Assembly (NCBI GenBank): GCA_950060715.1
Contig: CATLVA010000135.1
Span: forward strand, 1-5,392
Direction of reading: 5' to 3'
Source of the DNA: an uncultured Oligoflexia bacterium
GTDB taxonomy: Bacteria > Bdellovibrionota > Bacteriovoracia > Bacteriovoracales > Bacteriovoracaceae
DNA length: 5,392 bases
Positions within the stretch are counted from its first letter, which is position 1, and every line of letters begins with the position of its first letter. Positions 1 through 5,392 of this stretch are shown here, in pieces. The notes under the pieces are model-generated. The model made no database searches. It saw only the letters and a program-made list of their open reading frames with translations, and was not told where the DNA came from. A program made the position numbers and the translations under genes.

Positions 1-837
1 AAACGATTAGTTCCTACTTGGGTCGGTTTTGGCGAACGTGGAACTGAAGTGATCCAATCACCTTGGGAAACACCACTAAGCCCAACTAATAATTTTGTCT
101 ATTATCTAGATCCAGAAAAAGGCTTGCAGAACTTCTTATTTCCTAAGGATGAAACTCCCCTACACTTTCTTTATCAAACAAATGAGGAAACAGATCAAGG
201 AGTGGCCTACTTAATTAGTTTTTCTGGAAATGGTTTTGTAAAAGAATACAAGCTCTATAAGATATCTAGAGAATTACAATTTGAAAGTCAACTCAAGATG
301 GATAATTATTATGACCTATTTGAACCTAGACCGTTACCACTTGAATCAAACTCTAGCAGTGCATTTTTTAATGAGTCATCAAACGGAGGCTCACAAATAA
401 TATACACAATCAAAAATCCAAATGATCCACAGACCAGTGTTATTCGCTTACCTAATATTTTTGAGCGTGAGAATATTCAATTTGTGAAAAGCATTTATGA
501 TGATTTTATTTTTTATCAAACCGATCATAAAATTGCTGTCTTTAATAGAGCGACAAACTCTCACGACTACAGAGAATCAAAAGTAAACACGATGCAAAGA
601 CGATATGTTTCTCTAGAAACAATTCCAGCATTATTTTTACCAGCCAAACAGTCTCCAAGTTATGTTGGTGAGCTATTAAGAGTGGATCAAGATGGAAAGA
701 TTCAAAGCTCTGCAGCCTATAGGACTCTTTCTATTCGTGGTTGCGAAGAAATTGAATTAGTAAAAGTAAACACTAAAGAATATTTAAGTTATACATGTCT
801 TAATTCGCAAAAAATCCTTCTACTTCCTATCGAGTAA
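1..837 (+). CDS. hypothetical protein, 3' part of a gene (5' end outside window)
   Basis: The frame is open from base 1 to the TAA at 835-837, giving 278 codons in view. A GTG at 49 could be read as a start, but the 16 codons before it are open, read as ordinary protein (KRLVPTWVGFGERGTEV) and have no convincing Shine-Dalgarno before the GTG. I therefore treat the gene as truncated by the window edge. I do not recognise the family. The visible part is rich in short beta-strand-like stretches separated by polar turns (for example DDFIFYQTDHKIAVF), with no transmembrane segment. Two cysteines near the C-terminus (about 248 and 266 of the visible part) could form a disulfide. A beta-propeller or other all-beta, possibly exported, protein is a guess; the N-terminus that would show a signal peptide is missing. 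Tyr codons are mostly TAT (13 of 17), as expected for this AT-rich genome. Confidence 0.8.
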   Translation, partial: KRLVPTWVGFGERGTEVIQSPWETPLSPTNNFVYYLDPEKGLQNFLFPKDETPLHFLYQTNEETDQGVAYLISFSGNGFVKEYKLYKISRELQFESQLKMDNYYDLFEPRPLPLESNSSSAFFNESSNGGSQIIYTIKNPNDPQTSVIRLPNIFERENIQFVKSIYDDFIFYQTDHKIAVFNRATNSHDYRESKVNTMQRRYVSLETIPALFLPAKQSPSYVGELLRVDQDGKIQSSAAYRTLSIRGCEEIELVKVNTKEYLSYTCLNSQKILLLPIE

Positions 838-862
838 AAAGTACAAACAGAATATCAAGATT

Positions 863-911
863 TGGACAAAGTGTTTGAAGCTGGATACTAATGCTTCAAC
901 ACACGAGTCCA
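863..911 (+). repeat. inverted repeat / long imperfect hairpin
   Basis: The arms GTGTTTGAAGC (871-881) and GCTTCAACAC (893-902) form ten base pairs with one bulged T around an 11-base loop. Flanking TGGAC (863-867) and GTCCA (907-911) add an outer five-pair stem across a small internal loop. No T run follows directly, so this is not a classical terminator alone. It lies 26 bases past the stop of the upstream gene and directly before a second hairpin. It could stabilise the 3' end of the upstream mRNA, be part of a small RNA, or be a protein site. The function is unknown. Confidence 0.4.
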
Positions 912-955
912 GTGTCAAAAGGCAACAACTGATGCCAAACTGACACCAGATTTTT
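912..955 (+). terminator. probable imperfect intrinsic terminator
   Basis: GTGTCA (912-917) pairs with TGACAC (941-946), and inside it GGCA (921-924) pairs with TGCC (933-936), leaving an AAA/AAAC internal loop and an 8-base apical loop. After CAGA comes a run of five T (951-955). The stem is imperfect and the T run starts four bases after it, so termination may be partial. It is well placed to end the transcript of the gene that stops at 837. The rest of the gap, 956-1057, holds no sigma70 promoter that I can defend for the following lipoprotein gene. Confidence 0.4.
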
Positions 956-1047
956 AAAAAAATACGTAAGGAAATGTCATACGATTTTGTAAGACAATGT
1001 ATGTTTACTCATCTAAAAGGTAGTGAGCAACACTGAAGAAGAACAAT

Positions 1048-1053
1048 AGGAGA
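1048..1053 (+). promoter_or_regulatory. strong Shine-Dalgarno for the lipoprotein gene
   Basis: AGGAGA lies four bases before the ATG at 1058. It is the clearest ribosome binding site in the window, fixes the lipoprotein start, and contrasts with the sfsA and NadD-like starts, which lack one. Confidence 0.75.
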
Positions 1054-1057
1054 AGTT

Positions 1058-1624
1058 ATGAAAAAACTACTAATGAATTTAATTGCAGCAGCAACATTAA
1101 CAGGATCACTTGTGTCTTGTTCAGGTGGAGGATCAGTTTACTATTCACCAGATTGGTACTACAACTGTTACGCAGTTTATGACTCATGGGGATACTATCT
1201 TTATGACGATTGCTACTGGGAATACTACAACGTAGCTGGAGAGAAAGTTTCTTCTGAACTTGATGCGGCTGAAGTTGTTGGTGACATCGAGCAAATTAAA
1301 CTTGAAAGAATGGCAGTACACTACTCTGAGAAATTTTCAATGAGTGCTGACCAAGCAATGAAAGTTGCAAAAAATGTTCAAGACTTTACAGCTCTTGAAG
1401 ACAGAACTGAAGCTGATATCGCAGACTTCGCAGAAAAAATGTACGGAATTAACCCTTCTGAAATCGTTTCTGCTGTAGGTGCGGCACAGGTTGGTAACAA
1501 CAATGCTTTAGAAGCACTAGTTGATCAAGCGTCTGCTAACTTTGAAATTTCAAAGGAAGATACAAAAGCGCTAATCAAAGAGCTTCACGGTAATGCTCTT
1601 CAATCAGCTGGAATCAATTTATAA
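1058..1624 (+). CDS. Tyr/Trp-rich outer-membrane-type lipoprotein, function unknown
   Basis: The 188-residue product starts with a lipoprotein signal peptide: MKK, a hydrophobic core, then the lipobox LVSC with the acylated cysteine at 21. Ser at +2 argues against inner-membrane retention by Asp at +2, so the outer membrane is likely. A short GGGS linker leads to residues 28-57, in which 15 of 30 residues are Tyr or Trp, with cysteines at 37 and 52 that could pair. The rest is helical and contains three degenerate helical-hairpin units whose turns are FSMSADQ (93), YGINPSE (129) and FEISKED (162). I do not recognise the family. Tyr codons are 10 TAC to 4 TAT, the reverse of the upstream gene; with the strong AGGAGA this suggests high expression. 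It is a monocistronic unit closed by a strong terminator. Likely roles are structural or surface-binding, but this is inference. Confidence 0.9.
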   Translation: MKKLLMNLIAAATLTGSLVSCSGGGSVYYSPDWYYNCYAVYDSWGYYLYDDCYWEYYNVAGEKVSSELDAAEVVGDIEQIKLERMAVHYSEKFSMSADQAMKVAKNVQDFTALEDRTEADIADFAEKMYGINPSEIVSAVGAAQVGNNNALEALVDQASANFEISKEDTKALIKELHGNALQSAGINL

Positions 1625-1649
1625 TTAAATTTTAAAATTGATATTACGA

Positions 1650-1676
1650 GGGTCGCAAAAATTGCGGCCCTTTTTT
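1650..1676 (+). terminator. strong intrinsic terminator of the lipoprotein gene
   Basis: GGGTCGCAA (1650-1658) pairs with TTGCGGCCC (1662-1670) as nine pairs with one T-G wobble and an AAA loop, followed directly by six T (1671-1676). It sits 25 bases after the TAA at 1622. The T run overlaps the last codon (TAA, 1675-1677) of the convergent minus-strand gene. In the minus direction the same stem is not followed by a T run, so it should act mainly on plus-strand transcripts. Confidence 0.92.
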
Positions 1677-2652
1677 ATTGGTTTGTTTTCTTCACAGAAT
1701 GTTGAAAGAACTCACTAATAATCTTTTCATTTTTTGGGTTTCTCTTTTCTGCATTTACCCCAACTAAAAGCATCATATCTAACTCATTAATTTTTTCTTC
1801 TAGTCTAATTACTTCTTCTGGAATTCTTGCTTTTGACACTTCGAAAGGTTTTGTCAGGGATGAATATTTTTGTCTCTGAATGATGGTTTGAATATCCACC
1901 ACGATTTTCTCAGTCACGAGCTGTTTAAAAGTTTCTTTGGAGGAAAAATAGCGAGTTTTAAACTCTCTAAAAGTTTTTATAAAACGACTATTGATAACAC
2001 CATTAAGGTCTACCATATAGTCTGAATCCACCAATATATCTCCCCCCAAATAAAGTCCAAAAAATGGTTCATACTGAAAAAATGAATATTCCTTGTACTT
2101 GATTGGCTCGTATAGCTCTTTTTCTCTTTCGTTTCGAAATCTTTTTTTAGGGGTTTCAACCTTACGGGCTTCCTGAAAAATGCCTTCTACTGTTTTATAT
2201 AGCGCTTGAAATTGTTGTAAGTCCGGTTTTCCATACAAAGAGAAAGAAATCATTTCACTATCAATAAAGTTTTCACTTTGTGGCAACATCACCCGAATAT
2301 TTTTTGGATAGTCCAATGTGTTAAGTTCTTCAAAATTATCTTTTGTTAACACAACATAATCTTGGGTTGGATCAAACTCTGCTAAAGTAACCAAGCTTTG
2401 ATTTTTGAAGTTTGCCAATTTTTCGCGAAGATCATTTAGTCTTGGATTCAACCTTGATCGGATTCGCTTTTTTTGCACTTCTTTGTATTTTCGATATTGT
2501 CCGAATGTATTGAATTTATCGCGGGAACTAGGCATATGAATATAGCCCATATACCTCATGGCCACTTCTTGCTTTAACCCCTTCACTCTTTGAGCAAATA
2601 CTGCGGGAGTCAAAATAAAGAGAAATAAAAATATACAAACGTACGACTTCAT
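1675..2652 (-). CDS. Sec-exported hypothetical protein
   Basis: The 325-residue product has a clear signal peptide: MKSY, a very hydrophobic core (residues 5-15), and a VFA cleavage site after Ala20, leaving Gln21 as the mature N-terminus. There is no lipobox cysteine and no further membrane span, so a periplasmic or secreted soluble protein is expected. Residues 22-85 are basic and helical. Residues 87-140 look mixed alpha/beta, 160-188 are very charged, and 189-220 form an aromatic then acidic stretch (FFQYEPFFGLYLGGD). Residues 277-300 could form a short coiled coil. I recognise no family or catalytic motif. The ATG is supported by the signal peptide. GAGG lies only two bases before it, which is too close for a good Shine-Dalgarno, and the promoter position suggests a leaderless mRNA. 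The gene is divergent from sfsA and convergent with the lipoprotein gene. Confidence 0.85.
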   Translation of the reverse strand: MKSYVCIFLFLFILTPAVFAQRVKGLKQEVAMRYMGYIHMPSSRDKFNTFGQYRKYKEVQKKRIRSRLNPRLNDLREKLANFKNQSLVTLAEFDPTQDYVVLTKDNFEELNTLDYPKNIRVMLPQSENFIDSEMISFSLYGKPDLQQFQALYKTVEGIFQEARKVETPKKRFRNEREKELYEPIKYKEYSFFQYEPFFGLYLGGDILVDSDYMVDLNGVINSRFIKTFREFKTRYFSSKETFKQLVTEKIVVDIQTIIQRQKYSSLTKPFEVSKARIPEEVIRLEEKINELDMMLLVGVNAEKRNPKNEKIISEFFQHSVKKTNQ

Positions 2653-2659
2653 AACCTCA

Positions 2660-2688
2660 ATTATAAATTAAATTGCAATGGGAATCAA
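2660..2688 (-). promoter_or_regulatory. sigma70-type promoter for the exported-protein gene
   Basis: Read on the minus strand, TTGATT (2688-2683) is a -35 box with four of six consensus bases, followed after exactly 17 bases by a perfect TATAAT (2665-2660). Initiation would be expected about seven bases further, near 2653, while the ATG begins at 2652. The message would be leaderless or have a leader of one or two bases. Confidence 0.6.
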
Positions 2689-2708
2689 AGAGTCAGAAAA
2701 TTGCAATT
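2670..2708. repeat. paired AAATTGCAAT elements, possible operator
   Basis: AAATTGCAAT occurs at 2670-2679 and again at 2698-2707. Its core ATTGCAAT is a perfect palindrome, and the second copy extends to the 10-base palindrome AATTGCAATT (2699-2708). The copies are 28 bases apart. The first lies in the spacer of the minus-strand promoter; the second overlaps the -35 box of the sfsA promoter. This is a reasonable arrangement for one regulator controlling both genes, but AT-rich palindromes also arise by chance. Confidence 0.35.
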
Positions 2709-2729
2709 CACTCAAGCAAAAGCTATCAT
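2701..2729 (+). promoter_or_regulatory. sigma70-type promoter for sfsA
   Basis: TTGCAA (2701-2706, four of six consensus) and TATCAT (2724-2729, five of six) are separated by 17 bases. The expected start of transcription, six or seven bases beyond the -10 box, falls at about 2736, which is the A of the sfsA ATG. This agrees with the lack of a Shine-Dalgarno there and predicts a leaderless mRNA. Confidence 0.55.
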
Positions 2730-2735
2730 GCCCCT

Positions 2736-3434
2736 ATGAAGTTTAAAGATCCCTTAATAAAGACAAAAATTATAAAACGTTACAAGCGCTTTTTAAGCGA
2801 CTTGGAATTATCGACAGGGGAAATTATAAATGCACATGTTCCAAATACCGGCAGTATGAAGACCTGCTGGGAACCAGGATGGACTGCATTTGTGACAAAA
2901 AATGACGATCCCAAGCGAAAGATGAAATATACTTGGGAAATAACGGACACAGGAGAGGCCCTCATCTGCGTCAATACCAATCTTCCAAATAAAATTGTAA
3001 AAGAAGCCCTAGAAAATGGTCAAATTCGAGAGGTTTCTGAGTATAAAACTGTTATTTCTGAAAAAAAAGTTCTGGATTCGAGGATCGATTTCTTTTTACA
3101 GCAAGAAGGCCTGCCAGATGTGTACCTCGAGGTCAAAAACGTCACACTAAAAGGGCCTCAAAGAGAAGCACTATTTCCTGATGCAGTATCCACGAGAGGT
3201 CAAAAGCACCTAAGAGACCTTATAGAATTAAAAAAACAGGGTAACCGTGCCATCATGCTCTACCTTATCAATAGAACTGATGTAGATAAATTCTCGCCCG
3301 CAGCTGATATTGACCCTGAGTATGCTAGGCTGCTCGTAGAAGCCCAAAAAGCTGGCGTTGAAATTCTTCCCTACCAAACGCAAATAACTCCCGAAGAAAT
3401 TGTTGTTTCAAACAAGGTTGATTATAGCTTATGA
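2736..3434 (+). CDS. sfsA: SfsA family protein (sugar fermentation stimulation protein homologue)
   Basis: The 232-residue product matches the SfsA family along its whole length; the E. coli protein is about 234 residues. Visible family motifs are the N-terminal RYKRFLSD (15-22) and PNTGSM (36-41), SRIDFFL (115-121), LEVKNVTL (131-138) and FPDAVSTRGQKHL (147-159). Asp118, Glu132 and Lys134 make a D...ExK pattern like PD-(D/E)xK nucleases, which fits the DNA-binding role reported for the family; the true biochemical function is unsettled. In E. coli extra sfsA stimulates maltose use in certain crp mutants. The frame extends upstream to a TTG at 2673, but I choose the ATG at 2736. Homologues begin at MKFKDPL-like sequence, and the promoter would place the TTG upstream of the transcription start. 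The TGA overlaps the ATG of the next gene. Cytoplasmic. Confidence 0.95.
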   Translation: MKFKDPLIKTKIIKRYKRFLSDLELSTGEIINAHVPNTGSMKTCWEPGWTAFVTKNDDPKRKMKYTWEITDTGEALICVNTNLPNKIVKEALENGQIREVSEYKTVISEKKVLDSRIDFFLQQEGLPDVYLEVKNVTLKGPQREALFPDAVSTRGQKHLRDLIELKKQGNRAIMLYLINRTDVDKFSPAADIDPEYARLLVEAQKAGVEILPYQTQITPEEIVVSNKVDYSL

Positions 3435-4018
3435 CAAGTTCAATCCACTCCCCCCAAATTGTAGAGTTTATCAAAAATCATAAATTTGACTCACGCTTTA
3501 AGGAAATAGTTTTTTTTGGAGGCTCATTCAACCCTTGGCACTCGGGACATGGCAGCTGCTTGTCACTGATGAATAAAGATAAGCTTATTATCGTTATGCC
3601 CGATCATAACCCATTCAAAGATGTAACAAAGGAAGAGAACCGCTTCAGTAGCCTGACAGATATAAAAAAAGAATTAAAGATACGACCGGAGAATACCTAT
3701 TTATTTGAAGGCTTCATCCAAGATGCTAATCACAATCCTACTCATAATTGGCTCAGACAAGTTAAAGATAGTTTTCCAAATTTAAAACTCTCCTTGCTTA
3801 TGGGTTTTGATTCTTTTATGTCGATTGATAAATGGATTGAAGCGAAACAAATAATTAAAGATACATCTTGTATTTATGTTGCCTCTAGACTCGATAATAA
3901 AGAAGCCAGGCAAAGCCAGTTCTACCTATTAAAAAGTATGGATTCAGACATAGAGGTAGACTTCATAGGCCATCACGATTACGAACACCTATCTTCAACT
4001 GCAATTCGTAAAAACTAG
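3431..4018 (+). CDS. NadD-like nicotinate-nucleotide adenylyltransferase family protein
   Basis: The 195-residue product is a HIGH-type nucleotidyltransferase most like NadD, which adenylylates nicotinate mononucleotide in NAD synthesis. It shows the nucleotide-binding loop GGSFNPWHSGH (30-40), a MPDHNPFKD segment (56-64) in place of the usual P...PHK, a T-x-x-x-L helix at 104-108, GFDSFMSIDKW (125-135) matching the NadD GxD...W region, and SSTAIR (188-193) matching the second ATP-binding motif ISSTxIR. Two oddities: about 25 residues precede the first strand, where NadD normally starts almost at GGTFDP, and the protein ends two residues after SSTAIR, lacking the usual C-terminal tail (YLxPxxVxxYI). 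Its ATG overlaps the sfsA TGA (ATGA) and lacks a close Shine-Dalgarno, so coupled translation is likely. It may be the main NadD or a divergent paralogue; I leave the symbol blank. Confidence 0.85.
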   Translation: MTSSIHSPQIVEFIKNHKFDSRFKEIVFFGGSFNPWHSGHGSCLSLMNKDKLIIVMPDHNPFKDVTKEENRFSSLTDIKKELKIRPENTYLFEGFIQDANHNPTHNWLRQVKDSFPNLKLSLLMGFDSFMSIDKWIEAKQIIKDTSCIYVASRLDNKEARQSQFYLLKSMDSDIEVDFIGHHDYEHLSSTAIRKN

Positions 4019-5391
4019 CTAGAATATTTTTTAAAATGCGCTATGGCCCTCACTCGGGTCTGTTTTAAATCAACCAAAGGTTCTGGATAGTCTTTACCTA
4101 TGATAACTCCAACCTCTTTCTGCTTCTTTTCATCAAACTTTTCCATCTGGTGAAAGTATTTTGCAGGAACATCTTTTAGTTCAGGTACCCATTTATAAAT
4201 ATATTCCCCATCAGGATCAAACTTCTTCACTTGTGATTCTGGATTAAATACCCGGAAGTATGGTTGAGCGTCGCAACCAGTAGAACTCGCCCACTGCCAG
4301 CTTCCATTATTTACAGCAAGGTCATAATCATAAAGTTTTTCCGCAAAATAACTTTCCCCAAGCCTCCAATCCATCAGAAGATTTTTGGTAAGAAAACTGG
4401 CCACAATCATACGCACACGGTTATGCATATAACCAGTGGAATTAAGCTCCCTCATACCAGCATCTATAATAGGAAAACCAGTTTGCCCTTCTTTCCATGC
4501 TTTCAAAGCGTCTTTATCTTCGCGCCAACTCATATCCTGATACTGTTCGTTAAATTCCTTATCTTCTACATAAGAAAAATTTTGAAGAATACTGTAAAAA
4601 AAATCTCTCCAAATAATTTGTGAGAGCCAGGTTTCAGGAAGCTTATCCAGATTTTTAAGGGTTCTACAAACGGCTCTCGTAGATATGGTTCCAAAGCGAA
4701 AATGAGTGGCCAAGTGAGAAGTATTGTCCATCGCCGGATAATCTCTTGTCTCTTTATATTCGTGGACCTTATCAAGGTAGTTTTTAAATACCTTTTCACC
4801 ATTGGTTTCAATAAGTTCTATATTTTCAGTTTTCTTAAAATCAATATCCTCTAGTGACTTCACTTGATCATATTTAGTTTTATACTTCTGAACGAGTTTA
4901 GAGGGTTTGTATTTAAATTCAAAAATTCGTTCAGGATTTTCTTCTAATTTTTTCAGCCACGAATTTTTATAGGGAGTATAAACTTTGTAAGGAGTTCCTT
5001 GACCGGTCTTTATCTCATCTCCGGCAAAGATAATATGATCAAGAAATTTTCTCAGATCGATCTCTTTCTCAACTTCTTTGTCTCTTTTAATAGCGTAAGA
5101 CTCGTAGTCCTCATTGGTAAAGACCGCATCTGCCTCAAAGTCTTTCATGATCTTTGGAATCATCTCAACGGGATCACCAAAGTAAATATGAATATAATGC
5201 TTTTTAGTGAGCTCCTCTAATCGTTCAAAAATAAAACTCACTCTATGATCATCTTTTGGAAGTTTAGAGAGAATGTTTTTATCAAAGATAAAAACAGGAT
5301 AAACTTCATCAGCTTCTTTACATGCCATAGAGAGGGCACGGTTATCCGACCACCTCAGATCTCTTCTCATCCAAAAAATGGCCTTTTTCAT
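4015..5391 (-). CDS. phrB: deoxyribodipyrimidine photolyase (class I CPD photolyase family)
   Basis: This light-driven flavoenzyme family splits UV-induced cyclobutane pyrimidine dimers. The 458-residue length is close to E. coli PhrB (about 472). Residues 1-130 form the antenna-binding domain, opening with the typical IFWMRRDLRWSDNRAL. The helical FAD domain spans about 200-450. By alignment to E. coli I place the electron-transfer tryptophans at 365, 342 and 289 (E. coli 382, 359, 306), the flavin-N5 asparagine at 361 (378), and the conserved Arg327 and Asp355 (344, 372). HNRVRM, NNGSWQWASS and YFRVFNP are intact. Position 258 in QIIWRDF is Gln where E. coli has Glu274, a dimer-contacting residue. 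The antenna cofactor cannot be told from the sequence. The ATG at 5391-5389 fits the family start; promoter and ribosome site lie beyond the window. The TAG overlaps that of the converging NadD-like gene. Confidence 0.95.
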   Translation of the reverse strand: MKKAIFWMRRDLRWSDNRALSMACKEADEVYPVFIFDKNILSKLPKDDHRVSFIFERLEELTKKHYIHIYFGDPVEMIPKIMKDFEADAVFTNEDYESYAIKRDKEVEKEIDLRKFLDHIIFAGDEIKTGQGTPYKVYTPYKNSWLKKLEENPERIFEFKYKPSKLVQKYKTKYDQVKSLEDIDFKKTENIELIETNGEKVFKNYLDKVHEYKETRDYPAMDNTSHLATHFRFGTISTRAVCRTLKNLDKLPETWLSQIIWRDFFYSILQNFSYVEDKEFNEQYQDMSWREDKDALKAWKEGQTGFPIIDAGMRELNSTGYMHNRVRMIVASFLTKNLLMDWRLGESYFAEKLYDYDLAVNNGSWQWASSTGCDAQPYFRVFNPESQVKKFDPDGEYIYKWVPELKDVPAKYFHQMEKFDEKKQKEVGVIIGKDYPEPLVDLKQTRVRAIAHFKKYSS

Positions 5392-5392
5392 A

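Noticed and set aside
49..51. GTG as the start of the first gene
   Set aside because: The frame is open to base 1 with protein-like sequence before it and there is no convincing Shine-Dalgarno, so truncation at the window edge is the simpler reading.
987..1016. TTGTAA as a -35 box for the lipoprotein gene
   Set aside because: No acceptable -10 hexamer lies 16-18 bases downstream; TATGTT at 1000 has no matching -35 box. The promoter is left unassigned.
974..1036. 20-codon ORF (ATG to TGA) ahead of the lipoprotein gene, possible leader peptide
   Set aside because: Very short, AAGGA is too close to the ATG, and there is no amino-acid bias or attenuator-like structure to support it.
1628..1639. 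Palindrome AATTTTAAAATT after the lipoprotein gene
   Set aside because: Low-complexity AT sequence in an AT-rich genome; nothing else supports a site.
2780..2980. Minus-strand ORF of 66 codons
   Set aside because: Shadow of sfsA; the sense strand encodes conserved SfsA motifs.
4045..4066. Hairpin GGCCC/GGGTC followed by TGTTTT as terminator for the sfsA operon
   Set aside because: Only five pairs including a wobble, a poor T run, and it lies inside conserved phrB coding sequence; probably chance.
4264..4623. Plus-strand ORF of 119 codons
   Set aside because: It is antisense to the conserved FAD domain of the photolyase, with no homology or ribosome site; a shadow frame.

Overview
The window is AT-rich chromosomal DNA from a diderm bacterium. 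This is inferred from one outer-membrane-type lipoprotein, one Sec-exported protein and a compact layout of housekeeping genes. A Bacteriovorax/Bdellovibrio-like host would fit the low GC and the orphan Tyr/Trp-rich lipoprotein, but nothing here proves the lineage. I see no transposase, integrase, tRNA, rRNA, CRISPR array or phage gene. Apart from the unrecognised exported proteins it reads as ordinary chromosome, and I find no clear new multi-gene system.

Layout, left to right. (1) Bases 1-837 are the 3' part of a plus-strand gene of unknown function whose frame is open to the left edge. (2) A 220-base intergenic stretch (838-1057) carries two adjacent hairpins; the second ends in a T run and is a plausible terminator. 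(3) 1058-1624 encodes a 188-residue lipoprotein with a strong ribosome binding site, a very aromatic N-terminal segment, three degenerate helical-hairpin units and codon use unlike its neighbour. A textbook intrinsic terminator follows. (4) 1675-2652 (minus) encodes a 325-residue exported protein I do not recognise; it converges on the lipoprotein gene. (5) An 83-base divergent region (2653-2735) holds two back-to-back sigma70-type promoters. Each is placed so that transcription would begin at or next to the start codon, and both touch copies of a repeated AAATTGCAAT element. (6) 2736-3434 (sfsA) and 3431-4018 (NadD-like nucleotidyltransferase) overlap by ATGA and form an operon. (7) 4015-5391 (minus) is a complete class I photolyase gene, phrB, whose stop codon overlaps that of the NadD-like gene in a shared CTAG.

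How the genes relate: sfsA and the NadD-like gene are probably co-transcribed and translationally coupled. The exported-protein gene probably shares a control region with sfsA. The photolyase (flavin-dependent DNA repair) converges on that operon with no intergenic space, so at least one of the two transcripts must run into the opposite gene. No common pathway for the three recognised enzymes is evident from the sequence.
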